64,000 nt of DNA from an uncultured Clostridia bacterium (GCA_934793215.1 CAKVOP010000001.1:62001-126000); one strand, 5' to 3'. Positions 16,704 through 25,590 are shown, counted from the stretch's first letter. A program made the numbers and translations. The notes: generated from the sequence alone by a model not told the origin.

Positions 16704-17834
16704 ATGGGAAAGTTTGTTTTGGTTTTTGAAATTGGCTCTTCTTCGCTCCGAGGAATGCTTGCTGGAAGAGGCATTAACAATACTTTTAAAGTTAAAGGTT
16801 ATAAAGAAGTTCTTTATGACGGATTTTATGAAGGGAATTTCCTTGCACCTGATAAAATTTATGATGCGTTAAGGGGACTTATGAGGGAACTTGACGCAAT
16901 GCCAAATAAAAATCTTGATAAGGTTTACTTTTCTCTGCCAAGCGAATTTTCGTCTGTAAGAACTGCAGAAGTGTCATTAAATCTTGGGGAGAGACGCAAG
17001 ATAAAAAAGGCGGACATTGATGCCCTCAATTATACTGCAAGTGAAAAAGCTAAAAATGGTGATGTTGAAATTGTCAGCATCGCACCAATCACATATGTTT
17101 TAGATGATGGTAGACTCACTCTTGAACCCATTGGAGAGAATGCTTCATCACTTTCAGCGAGAATGTCTATTGTTTATGCAAGCAAAGAATATATTGAATT
17201 TTTCAACTCTATTGCAAGCAAACTTGAATTTGAAAGGGTGGAGTATATAAGTGAAGCCCTTTGTCAAAGCAGATTTGTTTTACCAAAAGACAAAAGAGAA
17301 GAGCTTGCCCTTTTAGTTGATGTTGGAGACCTCACTACAAGCATCGCTTTTGCCAAAGGACAGGGGCTTGTAGGCTTAACTTCTTTCTCACGCGGTGGCG
17401 GATTTATAACAAACGACCTAGCAGAGGCCTTTGACCTTTCAATAAGTCAGGCAAACAATCTAAAAGAAATTATTGTGCTTTCTTTACAAGGCAAGAAAGG
17501 CGATTTCTATGAACTGACAGGAGATAACGCAGTTGCACAAAAGATTTTGCTTTCAAGTGCAAACGAAGTGGTAAAATACAGAATTGACGAACTTGGAAAA
17601 GTTATTTCTCGCTACTTACATCTTTTTGCCAAAGATGACTTTGCCAGCGTTCCTGTTTACTTGACTGGTGCAGGTCTTACAAAGATTAAGGGCGGTCGTG
17701 ACTATCTTGCCAAATGTCTTGGAAGAAATGTTAATTACGCTTTCCCTCCACTTCCTGGGAAAGACAAACCAGAACTTGCTTCAATATACTCACTTGTAAG
17801 CGGAGCGCTACAAAGCGAGGAGGAAAAGCACTAA
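16704..17834 (+). CDS. ftsA: FtsA-like actin-family division protein, no C-terminal membrane helix
   Basis: The 376-residue protein has the actin/FtsA phosphate-1 motif VLVFEIGSSSLRG at its start, an SHS2 region (DKVYFSLPSEFSSVRTAE), phosphate-2 LLVDVGDLTTSIAFAKG and the adenosine motif VYLTGAGLTKIKGG. FtsA tethers FtsZ to the membrane through a C-terminal amphipathic helix. Here the chain stops at SIYSLVSGALQSEEEKH, where FtsA normally continues through a linker to that helix. The ATG at 16704 is preceded by AAGG, and an ATG at 16692 is possible. A perfect SigmaA promoter lies upstream. Confidence 0.85.
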   Translation: MGKFVLVFEIGSSSLRGMLAGRGINNTFKVKGYKEVLYDGFYEGNFLAPDKIYDALRGLMRELDAMPNKNLDKVYFSLPSEFSSVRTAEVSLNLGERRKIKKADIDALNYTASEKAKNGDVEIVSIAPITYVLDDGRLTLEPIGENASSLSARMSIVYASKEYIEFFNSIASKLEFERVEYISEALCQSRFVLPKDKREELALLVDVGDLTTSIAFAKGQGLVGLTSFSRGGGFITNDLAEAFDLSISQANNLKEIIVLSLQGKKGDFYELTGDNAVAQKILLSSANEVVKYRIDELGKVISRYLHLFAKDDFASVPVYLTGAGLTKIKGGRDYLAKCLGRNVNYAFPPLPGKDKPELASIYSLVSGALQSEEEKH

Positions 17835-17911
17835 AAATGTATAATTATGCAAAAAGATGCCTTAAAAGGTGAAAATTTATACATTTTATCAAAAAAATTT
17901 AAAGGAAATGA

Positions 17912-17940
17912 TTGCATTTTTATTCAAAATGTATTAAAAT
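17912..17940 (+). promoter_or_regulatory. ftsZ promoter
   Basis: TTGCAT, 17 bases, TAAAAT, followed by a short leader with AAGGAG before ftsZ. It would allow ftsZ expression independent of ftsA. Confidence 0.6.
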
Positions 17941-17970
17941 CTAGTTAATAAATGGTCTAAGGAGATTTTT

Positions 17971-19170
17971 ATGGAAAACAATTTCAATACTTCTGCAACA
18001 AAAATTAAGGTTATAGGTATTGGTGGAGGCGGGAATAACGCCGTAAACAGAATGATTGACGCAGGCGTTAGTGCTGAATTTATCGCTGTCAACACAGATC
18101 AACAAACCCTTCTTTTAAGCAAAGCTGACACAAGACTTCAAATTGGTGAACGTCTTACTGGTGGAAGAGGAGCAGGGGCAAAACCTGAAATTGGACAAAA
18201 GGCTGCAGAGGAGAGCAAAACTTCAATTACTGATATGCTCAAAGATGCAAACCTTGTATTTATCACAGCTGGAATGGGTGGCGGAACTGGAACAGGTGCT
18301 GCACCAGTTGTTGCACAAATTGCAAAAGAACTTGGCATTTTGACTATCGCTGTTATCACAAAGCCATTCTCTTTTGAAGGCCCTATTAGAGCGAAGAATG
18401 CCGAAGAGGGGCTTGAAAAACTTAAAAAATATGTTGACGCATTGGTTGTTATTCCAAACGAAAAACTTCTTCAAATTGTTCCTAAAAAGACACCACTTAT
18501 TGAATCATTTAGATTTGCAGATGATGTTTTAAGACAAGGTGTTCAAGGAATTAGTGACCTTATCGTATTCCCTGGTCTTATCAACCTTGACTTTGCTGAC
18601 GTTACTACCATCATGAAAGATAAGGGGCTTGCTCATATGGGTATTGGTTATGGACAAGGCGAAAACAAGGCACTTGAAGCTGTTAAGCAAGCAGTTGCAA
18701 GCCCTCTTCTTGAAACAACCATCGAAGGTGCAACAGGTCTTCTTATCAACATTAAGGGTGGGAAAGACCTTACTCAAGATGATGTAAGTGAAGCGGCTGC
18801 TCTTGTTAGAGAAGTCGTTGACGCTGACTGCAACATTATCCTTGGTACAAGCATTGACGAAAACATGCATGATGAAGTTGAAATCACTCTTATTGCAACA
18901 GGGTTTTCAAGTCCAAATGAAGAAAAAGAAGAAGAAAACGAAATTGATAAGGCTAAATCAATCGGCAACAATGGTCAAACCAATGAGGAAAGACCAAGAA
19001 GCATGTTTGCTGATTATATGAGAGCCCCTCGTGAGGAAGACAAAGCCGAAGAGGAAGATGATGAAAATGTTGAACTTGAAGAAACCGACGACCTTGCTTC
19101 TTCTCGCGTTGGCATAAAAAACACAGCAGTTCCACCTTGGATCGAAAAACTTCGTAAAAACAGAAGATAA
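17971..19170 (+). CDS. ftsZ: Cell division GTPase FtsZ
   Basis: The 399-residue tubulin homologue forms the Z ring. The GTP signature GGGTGTGA is at residues 103-110. The N-terminal [17 protein letters not shown] and the T7-loop region ([19 protein letters not shown]) are intact. An acidic linker leads to the C-terminal peptide [13 protein letters not shown], the docking site for FtsA and SepF. AAGGAG precedes the ATG. Followed by a strong terminator. Confidence 0.97.
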   Translation: MENNFNTSATKIKVIGIGGGGNNAVNRMIDAGVSAEFIAVNTDQQTLLLSKADTRLQIGERLTGGRGAGAKPEIGQKAAEESKTSITDMLKDANLVFITAGMGGGTGTGAAPVVAQIAKELGILTIAVITKPFSFEGPIRAKNAEEGLEKLKKYVDALVVIPNEKLLQIVPKKTPLIESFRFADDVLRQGVQGISDLIVFPGLINLDFADVTTIMKDKGLAHMGIGYGQGENKALEAVKQAVASPLLETTIEGATGLLINIKGGKDLTQDDVSEAAALVREVVDADCNIILGTSIDENMHDEVEITLIATGFSSPNEEKEEENEIDKAKSIGNNGQTNEERPRSMFADYMRAPREEDKAEEEDDENVELEETDDLASSRVGIKNTAVPPWIEKLRKNRR

Positions 19171-19238
19171 TATTTCCTTTGATTTATTGATAAATAGTTA
19201 GAAAAAGTGTTAATTTATTGCACTTTTGCAAACGGCAT

Positions 19239-19269
19239 AAAACCACCAATCAAACTGGTGGTTTTTTGT
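19239..19269 (+). terminator. Terminator after ftsZ
   Basis: AAACCACCA pairs with TGGTGGTTT around a seven-to-eight base loop and is followed by a T run. Confidence 0.9.
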
Positions 19270-19386
19270 TTACTAAAAAGTTGGGGAAAATCTTCTCGCT
19301 TAAAAATGCGTTTATTTGAGATTACTCGGCATAATTCGCATTTGAAAAAATAGCTACGAGTGTTACTCTATTGTTACGAGGGTAAA

Positions 19387-20187
19387 ATGAAAATTGTAAT
19401 AGAGCTTACCTTACTTGTCAGTTTTTCGTGTACTTTCTATGTGCTTTCACTTACTTCAAGGCTGACCAAACAGCCGATGAGGCTAGGGGTGCTCGGCGGT
19501 GCAGTCGCCAGTTTGATTAGTCTTATTTATCCACTTTGGAATGTGGAAAAGTGGGCACTAGGGGTGCTACTTTTAGGTACGTTATCTTGTGTGAATCTAA
19601 TGTGTTTTAAGTATGTCAATTTCAAAAGGTACCTTGAAAGGTTTGTTCTTATGGCTATGCTAACATTTCTATTTGGAGGGTGTAGCCTTGCGATTGAAAA
19701 CTTTTTTGGACAAATAAGCTTGTTTGTTGTGGCTGTTGTGAGCACAGTGACCTTCGCAGTAACAAAGGCGGTAATAAGATTTAGAGCACGTCAAAACGCC
19801 ATTGAAAAGTTTACTTATAGCGTTGTTTTAAAAGACAAGGGCGAAAAAATAGCGTTAAGCGGTTTTTTGGACAGTGGTAATATGCTTTATGACACCATAA
19901 CTAAAAAGCCTATTATGCTTGTCGACTTTGAAGTCTTTCATAAATTGTATGCGGATATTCCATATTTTAAAGTGTTGACCAAAACTTTTGATGAACGAAA
20001 AGTAAAAAATGGTCACTATATAAAAGTCAACAGCCTTTCTGCTGGGGCGAGTATGTTTGTCTTTTCTGTTGAAGAAGCTGTTGTGGGTGAAAGCCGAATG
20101 GTTAAAGAGCCAATGCTGGGACTTTCATTAAGCGGTTTCGAAAAAAGTTTTGGGCGAAATATTTTGCTTCATAGTGAACTTGTATAA
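19387..20187 (+). CDS. spoIIGA: Sporulation sigma-E processing peptidase SpoIIGA
   Basis: The 266-residue protein has five hydrophobic segments in its first 130 residues. A cytoplasmic aspartic-protease domain follows, with the catalytic motif FLDSGNMLYD (Asp162) and the later SAGASMFVF and PMLGLSLSGF blocks. SpoIIGA sits in the septal membrane and cleaves pro-SigmaE after a signal from SpoIIR. The ATG at 19387 is preceded by GAGGG; an upstream in-frame start lacks support. sigE follows nine bases later. Confidence 0.93.
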   Translation: MKIVIELTLLVSFSCTFYVLSLTSRLTKQPMRLGVLGGAVASLISLIYPLWNVEKWALGVLLLGTLSCVNLMCFKYVNFKRYLERFVLMAMLTFLFGGCSLAIENFFGQISLFVVAVVSTVTFAVTKAVIRFRARQNAIEKFTYSVVLKDKGEKIALSGFLDSGNMLYDTITKKPIMLVDFEVFHKLYADIPYFKVLTKTFDERKVKNGHYIKVNSLSAGASMFVFSVEEAVVGESRMVKEPMLGLSLSGFEKSFGRNILLHSELV

Positions 20188-20196
20188 GGAGGGGAA

Positions 20197-20925
20197 ATGG
20201 GAATACTTTTTAAAATCAAACAATTCTTTTATAATCTTTTTCATAGACACAACTTATTAAAAGTTGAAAATATTGTTTGCTATATTTGTGGCAATGAAGC
20301 TTTTAAGCCACCCCTTGAAGCGGAAGAAGAGGAAAAACTCCTCATGCTTAAAGAAGAAGGGGATTTGTCTGCGACAGAAAAACTAATTGAACACAATTTG
20401 AGGCTTGTGGCATACATTGCAAAAAAATTCGAGGGCTGCAAAATAGAAATGGAAGACCTTATTTCAATTGGTGCGGTAGGCCTTATAAAAGCAGTGAGAA
20501 CTTTTAAACTGGACAAAAACATTAGGCTTGCAACCTACGCTTCGAGATGTATAGAAAATGAAATTCTTATGCAACTTCGCAAGACCTCAAAGATAAAGAA
20601 TGATGTGAGTTTAGACAAGCCTTTGAGTGAAGACAACGAGGGAAACGAACTTGTGCTAGGAGATATCATTCCAGCGGGCGATGACATAGTGGAAGAAACT
20701 GTGGATAAGCCAGCTGACAATGACCTATTGCATAAGTTTATTAACAATTTAAATGCACGCGAGCGAGAAATTATGATACTTCGCTATGGGCTTTTTGGAC
20801 AAGAAGAACTTACCCAACGAGAAGTTGCTGAAAAATTGGGAATAAGCCAAAGTTATATATCCCGTCTTGAAAAGCGTATTTTGGGTGAGATGAAAATAGA
20901 ACTTCAAAAAAGTTTTTCAATTTAA
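20197..20925 (+). CDS. sigE: RNA polymerase sigma factor SigmaE (pro-form)
   Basis: The 242-residue sigma-70 family protein carries an N-terminal pro-sequence of about 25 residues (IKQFFYNLFHRHNLLKVENIVCYICG). Region 2 follows (LIEHNLRLVAYIAKKFEG, EDLISIGAVGLIKAVRTF) and then region 4 (QREVAEKLGISQSYISRLEKRI). SigmaE is the early mother-cell factor, activated by SpoIIGA cleavage. AAGGAGG ribosome site. The spoIIGA-sigE-sigG order is the standard arrangement. Confidence 0.96.
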   Translation: MGILFKIKQFFYNLFHRHNLLKVENIVCYICGNEAFKPPLEAEEEEKLLMLKEEGDLSATEKLIEHNLRLVAYIAKKFEGCKIEMEDLISIGAVGLIKAVRTFKLDKNIRLATYASRCIENEILMQLRKTSKIKNDVSLDKPLSEDNEGNELVLGDIIPAGDDIVEETVDKPADNDLLHKFINNLNAREREIMILRYGLFGQEELTQREVAEKLGISQSYISRLEKRILGEMKIELQKSFSI

Positions 20926-21025
20926 AATAAATTTATTAGCAAAAAGGGACTACTTTTGTCATTTTTTGTTGATTGCGAATAGGAATAACTCCTTTTGAGA
21001 AAGATATGCTTGAAAGGAGAGCGAT

Positions 21026-21799
21026 ATGTCATCAAGAGTTTTTATTGCAGGCGTTGACACCTCAAAATTGCCAAAACTTACAAGTTCTGATATGGCACAA
21101 CTCATGGACGAAGTTAAAAAGGGGAGTGCGAAAGCAAGAGAACGCTTTGTTGTGGCAAATTTAAGACTCGTGCTTTCAGTTGTGCATCGTTTTGGAGGCA
21201 AAGGTGAAAAAGCCGACGATATGTTCCAAGTGGGCTGTGTAGGGCTTATGAAAGCAATAGATAATTTTGATAATTCTCTAAATGTAAAATTTTCAACATA
21301 TGCTGTGCCAATGATTATAGGGGAAATAAGACGCTACCTTCGCGACAACAATTCAGTCCGTGTTTCTCGATCACTTCGAGATGTCGCCTATAAAGCACTT
21401 CAAGCAAAAGAAGCATTATCCAAAGATAGCATTGCAGAGCCAACGGTTGAAGAGATTTCGCGGGTTATCGATGTTCCTGCAAAGACAATAAATTTTGCGC
21501 TTGACGCTATTAGTGATACGCTGTCACTTAATGATCCAGTTTATAGTGATGGTGGAGATTCTATTAATCTTATGGACCAAATTGCTGACACGAAGCATAC
21601 CGACGAAAATATTTTTGAAAATTTATCCATAAAAGATGCCATTAAAACACTCAATGGTAGGGAAAGAGACATACTTTTAATGAGATATTATGTTGGTAAA
21701 ACGCAGACAGAAGTGAGTGAAGAAATAGGGATAAGTCAAGCACAAGTTTCAAGACTTGAAAAAAATGCATTAAAAGTTATTAAAGAGTTTCTTGTTTAA
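21026..21799 (+). CDS. sigG: RNA polymerase sigma factor SigmaG
   Basis: The 257-residue sigma factor opens with the SigG-specific GVDTSKLPKLTSSDM. Region 2 has ARERFVVANLRLVLSVVHRF and a DMFQVGCVGLMKAI core, and region 4 has QTEVSEEIGISQAQVSRLEK. SigmaG is the late forespore factor; expected targets such as sleB are in this window. AAAGGAGAG precedes the ATG. About 100 bases separate it from sigE, enough for its own forespore promoter, though no convincing SigmaF-type box was found. Confidence 0.96.
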   Translation: MSSRVFIAGVDTSKLPKLTSSDMAQLMDEVKKGSAKARERFVVANLRLVLSVVHRFGGKGEKADDMFQVGCVGLMKAIDNFDNSLNVKFSTYAVPMIIGEIRRYLRDNNSVRVSRSLRDVAYKALQAKEALSKDSIAEPTVEEISRVIDVPAKTINFALDAISDTLSLNDPVYSDGGDSINLMDQIADTKHTDENIFENLSIKDAIKTLNGRERDILLMRYYVGKTQTEVSEEIGISQAQVSRLEKNALKVIKEFLV

Positions 21800-21801
21800 G
21801 G

Positions 21802-21829
21802 GCATTTTTTGACATTTTTCACATAGATA
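21802..21829 (+). promoter_or_regulatory. Possible SigmaE-type promoter before ylmC
   Basis: GCATTTTT, then CATAGATA about 12 bases later. The -10 resembles the spoIVA -10 box (CATAGATT), and the two -35 to -10 distances differ by one base. Weak evidence. Confidence 0.25.
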
Positions 21830-21835
21830 TATCTT

Positions 21836-22129
21836 GTGGAAACTTCATTCATAGAGTTAAGATGTAAGGAAGTCGTAAATGTGTTGGACGGGCGAAAGCT
21901 TGGACACATATGCGACGTTGTATTTGATTTGGGCTCGGCAAGGGTGCTAGGATTTGTGCTCCCGGGGGAGAAAAAAGGCTGGAACTTTTTACGCAGTGGG
22001 GAACAGATTTTTTTGCCGTTTAACTGTATTGTAAAAATTGGGGAAGACGCTATTCTTGTTGAACTTTGTGCATCTCCGCAACCACAGAATCCTTATATTT
22101 TATCTCAAAATACTAATAAAAAGGAATAG
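21836..22129 (+). CDS. ylmC: YlmC/YmxH-family PRC-barrel sporulation protein
   Basis: The 97-residue protein has a PRC-barrel: FIELRCKEVVNVLDGRKLGHICDVVFDL, then VLGFVLPGEKKGW and the LPFNCIVKIGEDAILVEL ending. This matches the YlmC/YmxH family found after sigG in clostridia and linked to sporulation, with no known molecular function. The start is GTG with no evident ribosome site. A SigmaE-like box lies six bases upstream of it, so translation may depend on a very short leader. Confidence 0.85.
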   Translation: METSFIELRCKEVVNVLDGRKLGHICDVVFDLGSARVLGFVLPGEKKGWNFLRSGEQIFLPFNCIVKIGEDAILVELCASPQPQNPYILSQNTNKKE

Positions 22130-22143
22130 AAGGTTTGCAAATA

Positions 22144-22174
22144 AAGAAGCCACCATATAAGTGGCTTCTTTTTT
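22144..22174 (+). terminator. Terminator after ylmC
   Basis: AAGAAGCCAC and GTGGCTTCTT pair perfectly and are followed by TTTT. Confidence 0.9.
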
Positions 22175-22234
22175 CCCTTGAAATTGACGATGAATTTGAT
22201 TTTAGCTTAAACGAAGTTGTTTTTGTAAGCAAAA

Positions 22235-22277
22235 TAAAAAAAGAAGAGTACAACGCTTTTAATCTATTGCACTCTTT
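22235..22277 (-). terminator. Terminator after nrdR
   Basis: Read on the minus strand, AAGAGTGCAA and TTGTACTCTT arms are followed by a T run directly after the nrdR stop. Confidence 0.65.
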
Positions 22278-22284
22278 TACATTA

Positions 22285-22728
22285 TTACATATTTTCAAGA
22301 AGTTTTTTGAAACTATCGACATCTTTAAAATGACGATAAACTGATGCAAAGCGGACATAGGCCACCTCATCAAGGTCTTTAAGAGCGTCCATAACCATTT
22401 CACCAATCTCGCTCGAACGAACCTCCTGGGTGAGTTTGTTTTGAATCGTCTTTTCAATGTTTGCTACAATCGTATCAATTTGCCCCATTGATACAGGTCT
22501 TTTTTCGCAGGCTTTGATAATTCCATTTTTAAGTTTGTTTGCGTCAAATGATTGTCTTGAACCATCAGTCTTAATGACAAGAATAGGAGTCATTTCGATT
22601 GTTTCGTAAGTTGTAAATCGTCTTCCACAGTTAAGACATTCTCTTCTTCTTCTAATTGAATTTGTTTCTTCTGAATTTCTTGAATCAAGCACCTTGCTTT
22701 CTTCATTCCCACAATATATACACTTCAT
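22285..22728 (-). CDS. nrdR: Transcriptional repressor NrdR
   Basis: The 147-residue protein has an N-terminal zinc ribbon ([19 protein letters not shown] and a second pair CLNCG) and a following ATP-cone ([20 protein letters not shown]). NrdR senses ATP/dATP and represses ribonucleotide reductase genes. The start at 22728 is set by the zinc-ribbon N-terminus and by AGGAG upstream. A longer in-frame N-terminus to 22791 has no support. Transcribed opposite to ylmC and divergent from feoA; no NrdR boxes were recognised nearby. Confidence 0.95.
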   Translation of the reverse strand: MKCIYCGNEESKVLDSRNSEETNSIRRRRECLNCGRRFTTYETIEMTPILVIKTDGSRQSFDANKLKNGIIKACEKRPVSMGQIDTIVANIEKTIQNKLTQEVRSSEIGEMVMDALKDLDEVAYVRFASVYRHFKDVDSFKKLLENM

Positions 22729-22838
22729 TATGTTGCTCCTCATACTAAATATAGCATAACTAAAATTTAAAAACAAACATTTTTCGACCATTTATCAAAT
22801 TTTGTCATACCACAAAAGCGGGGCAAATATCATATTTT

Positions 22839-23075
22839 ATGCAAAGTTTGACTTCTTTAAAAATAAATAGTTTGGCTCGGGTGACTGGATTTTCGCATTG
22901 TCTTTCTTCAAGACTTTCACGAAGACTGCTTGAACTTGGTTTTTTGCCGGGCGAAAAGGTGAAAGTTTTAAGAAAATCACTGCTTGGAAAGGCCTACCTT
23001 GTCGAACTTCGTTTCTATACGCTTACCATTCGGCGGGATATTGCAAAGTTTATTATGGTGGAGGGTGAAAAATGA
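22839..23075 (+). CDS. feoA: Ferrous iron transport protein FeoA
   Basis: The 78-residue SH3-like protein has the FeoA pattern ARVTGFSHC, SRRLLELGFLPGEKVKVL, then a C-terminal RRDIAKFIMVE. FeoA is a small cytosolic partner of the FeoB iron channel. Its stop overlaps the feoB start by four bases (ATGA). No clear ribosome site or metal-regulator box was found upstream. Confidence 0.9.
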   Translation: MQSLTSLKINSLARVTGFSHCLSSRLSRRLLELGFLPGEKVKVLRKSLLGKAYLVELRFYTLTIRRDIAKFIMVEGEK

Positions 23076-25093
23076 AAGTATGCTTGGTTGGTAATCCTAA
23101 CACAGGAAAAACCAGTCTTTTTAACACGCTTGCCTCTGCACATGAACATGTTGGCAACTGGCATGGAGTGACTGTAGAGGAAAAGGTAAAATCTTATCGC
23201 TATCACGGAGAGACGGTTGAACTTGTCGACTTGCCGGGGCTATATTCATTATGTCCATTGAGTTATGAAGAAGGCGTGGCTAGAGATTATATTTTAAAAG
23301 AAAAGGATAATGCTCTTTTTGTAAATATTTGTGATGAAAATAATCTTAATCGCAATCTTTATCTTACCCTTTGCCTTATGGAACTAGGTGTAAAAATTGT
23401 TCTTGCAGTGAATCAAATGGGAAAGAGAAGAACTGTCAAAGTAGATTATGAAAAATTATCCGCTTTACTAGGTGTAAAAATAGTGGTGCTTGATGCATGC
23501 AAAAAAGAAGATTGTCACAGGTTAAACGAGCAGATTTTATCTTATAACGAAAAGCCTAATTATAGACTTGAATATTTAAAAGAATTACATCTTCCGCGTG
23601 AGGGGACAAGTTTATATGAAAAAGTCAAACTGTTAGAAGGGGACGAACTCACATCACAGTCATTAAAGAAAAATGCCGATTTTGCACAAGTGGACACCGT
23701 GGCAAAGACTAGGTTTGGTTACATTGATAGCATTCTTTCGACTTGTATGCAATCAGCAAAAAAAGTTTATGGGAAAAGCAAACTTGACAAAATATTATTA
23801 AATCGCTTTTTGGCTCTTCCTATATTTTTATGTTTTATCGCGTTAGCCTTTTATCTGACCTTTTTTTCGGTGGGGAAGTGGCTATCTTCTCTCACCGAAA
23901 TATTGCTTGATAAACTTATAGGCTCACCTTTGATTTCCCTTTCAACCAAATGGTTTGGCGAAGGGACTATGACGAGTTTTGTGAGTGAGGCGTTGGTTGG
24001 TGGAATAGGTTCTGTTTTGACGTTCTTGCCACAAGTTGCACTATTATTTTTCTTTTTAAGCCTGCTTGAAGATAGCGGTTATCTTGCCCGAGTTGCATTT
24101 GTATTTGAGGATATTCTTGGGGGAATTGGGCTTTCTGGTAAAAGTGTATACACTCTTCTTATGGGGTTTGGGTGTTCGACGACTGCGGTTTTAACGGCAC
24201 GCAATATGGAAGATAAAAATTCAAAAATAAAAACTGCTTTGCTTTCCCCATATATGTCATGCTCGGCAAAATTTCCAGTTTACGCTGTTGTGGGCGGTGC
24301 ATTTTTTGGAGCAAAAAATCTGTGGGTGATTTTGGGATTATATTTCCTTGGTGTGGTGGTCGCGATAACTCTGTCGTTCGTCTATGAAAAGACCTTGTTA
24401 AAAAGTAAGAAGCAGTCATTTATCCTAGAATTTCCGCCTTATAGGCTTATGAGTGCGAAAAGAACAATGAGCCTCTTGTGGCAAAATGTAAAACTTTTTA
24501 TTGCTCGCGTGGGTGGTCTTATACTTTTAATGAATATCATAACATGGGTGCTTTCAAACTTTGCTTTTCCTTTTATTTATGTTGGACAAAATGGGGTAAG
24601 CATGCTCGAAACTCTGGGGAAAATCCTTGCTCCAATCTTTGTTCCGCTAGGGTTTGGTTCTTGGGCGATTGTCAGCGCATTAATTGCTGGACTGGTGGCA
24701 AAAGAAGTGATTTTATCCTCGCTTGCTATGTTTAATGGGGTGAGCGGGGAAGCACTTGGTGCCAGTCTTCTTGTGCCAACGAGTGTGGTTTTCTTTTCAT
24801 CAAAAGCCTCAGTTTTATCTTTCTTGGTTTTTACTTTGCTGTATTTCCCATGTCTTGCGTCTTTTGCTGTTTTAGTAAAAGAAGTGGGCAAAAAATGGGC
24901 GATAATAGGCTCGTTTGTCGAATTTGTGATTGCATATCTTATGTCTCTATGTGTATATAATCTTGCGAAACTGACGTTGACTGGCATATGCACTATTATG
25001 CTTGGGATTGTGCTAGTTATCTCGATTGTAATCCTTGTTAAAAAAATGAAGAAAAAAGAGTGCCCTTACAAAGGGAAGTGTGGGGGCTGTTAA
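23072..25093 (+). CDS. feoB: Ferrous iron transporter FeoB
   Basis: The 673-residue protein has an N-terminal G domain (G1 GNPNTGKTS at residues 7-15, G3 DLPG near 53), a helical domain and a C-terminal membrane part with two Gate-type repeats (CSTTAVLTARN, CSAKFPVYAVVGGAF). FeoB imports Fe(II) across the cytoplasmic membrane. Two points are odd. The G4 motif, normally NxxD, reads NQMG at residues 114-117. The tail CPYKGKCGGC resembles the Cys-rich end seen in FeoB/FeoC systems. Confidence 0.95.
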   Translation: MKVCLVGNPNTGKTSLFNTLASAHEHVGNWHGVTVEEKVKSYRYHGETVELVDLPGLYSLCPLSYEEGVARDYILKEKDNALFVNICDENNLNRNLYLTLCLMELGVKIVLAVNQMGKRRTVKVDYEKLSALLGVKIVVLDACKKEDCHRLNEQILSYNEKPNYRLEYLKELHLPREGTSLYEKVKLLEGDELTSQSLKKNADFAQVDTVAKTRFGYIDSILSTCMQSAKKVYGKSKLDKILLNRFLALPIFLCFIALAFYLTFFSVGKWLSSLTEILLDKLIGSPLISLSTKWFGEGTMTSFVSEALVGGIGSVLTFLPQVALLFFFLSLLEDSGYLARVAFVFEDILGGIGLSGKSVYTLLMGFGCSTTAVLTARNMEDKNSKIKTALLSPYMSCSAKFPVYAVVGGAFFGAKNLWVILGLYFLGVVVAITLSFVYEKTLLKSKKQSFILEFPPYRLMSAKRTMSLLWQNVKLFIARVGGLILLMNIITWVLSNFAFPFIYVGQNGVSMLETLGKILAPIFVPLGFGSWAIVSALIAGLVAKEVILSSLAMFNGVSGEALGASLLVPTSVVFFSSKASVLSFLVFTLLYFPCLASFAVLVKEVGKKWAIIGSFVEFVIAYLMSLCVYNLAKLTLTGICTIMLGIVLVISIVILVKKMKKKECPYKGKCGGC

Positions 25094-25134
25094 AATTTAG
25101 TCACCATTTTATAAGAGGTGGAATAAAAAATAAC

Positions 25135-25233
25135 ATGGGAAAGGAAAAAGAAAGTTCTAAATTTAAAATTATTTGCATTAAGGCACCAAAGTGGCTTAGT
25201 TTTTTATTGCGAAAATTTATTAAAAAAGCATAG
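25135..25233 (+). CDS. spoVM: Candidate SpoVM, coat-targeting amphipathic peptide
   Basis: This 32-residue frame has an N-terminal MGKEKESSK extension, then FKIICIKAPKWLSFLLRKF and a basic end. B. subtilis SpoVM is MKFYTIKLPKFLGGIVRAML, so the IK-x-P-K-[FW]-L core is shared. SpoVM marks the convex forespore membrane and recruits SpoIVA (encoded at 58383). The setting agrees: in B. subtilis spoVM lies next to rpmB, yloU and yloV, and here rpmB, asp23 (yloU) and fakA (yloV) follow. The nearest ribosome site (GAGGTGG) is 14 bases upstream, which is long. The call rests on motif plus synteny. Confidence 0.6.
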   Translation: MGKEKESSKFKIICIKAPKWLSFLLRKFIKKA

Positions 25234-25347
25234 ACCTGACAGACTATTTGAGGTTTGTTTGCAATCAAAGAAAAGTCTTATTGGGGTAATGCAAAGGGTT
25301 TTTATTGTTACTGCAATCAAAGATTGGCAAGTGGCGATTTTGTGCAA

Positions 25348-25377
25348 CAAAAAACTAGGCATAAAGCCTAGCAAAAA
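25348..25377 (-). terminator. Terminator after rpmB
   Basis: On the minus strand CTAGGC and GCCTAG pair around a short loop and are followed by six T. The 110 bases between the spoVM candidate and this hairpin hold no gene, only a ten-base direct repeat. Confidence 0.8.
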
Positions 25378-25407
25378 CAAATGGACAAGCGTCCACGATT
25401 ATAAGTT

Positions 25408-25590
25408 TTAGCCTTTCTTTGCAGTTCTAATGCATTTAGTGCAGGCTTTAACAGTCTTTTCTTGTCCATCAACTTCAACAGTTGTCTTTTGAAGGTTAAG
25501 GTCATAAGTTCTGTTATATTTCTTGTTAGAGAAAGAAACTTGTTTGCCAGTCATCTTGCCTCTTCCGCATATTTCACATACTTTGCTCAT
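25408..25590 (-). CDS. rpmB: 50S ribosomal protein L28
   Basis: The 60-residue protein reads MSKVCEICGRGKMTGKQVSF and contains RTYDLNLQKT, with a second Cys pair in VKACTKCIRTAKKG. The two CxxC pairs make it the zinc-binding form. It stands alone on the minus strand, between the spoVM candidate and the asp23 operon, with its own SigmaA promoter and terminator. Confidence 0.96.
   Translation of the reverse strand: MSKVCEICGRGKMTGKQVSFSNKKYNRTYDLNLQKTTVEVDGQEKTVKACTKCIRTAKKG

Noticed and set aside
22135..22344. Open frame on the plus strand behind ylmC
   Set aside because: It starts inside the ylmC terminator and runs into the nrdR coding region on the other strand; no ribosome site.
25260..25325. 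Ten-base direct repeat (GCAATCAAAG) considered as an attachment site or array
   Set aside because: Only two copies, short, with no integrase or cas gene in the window.
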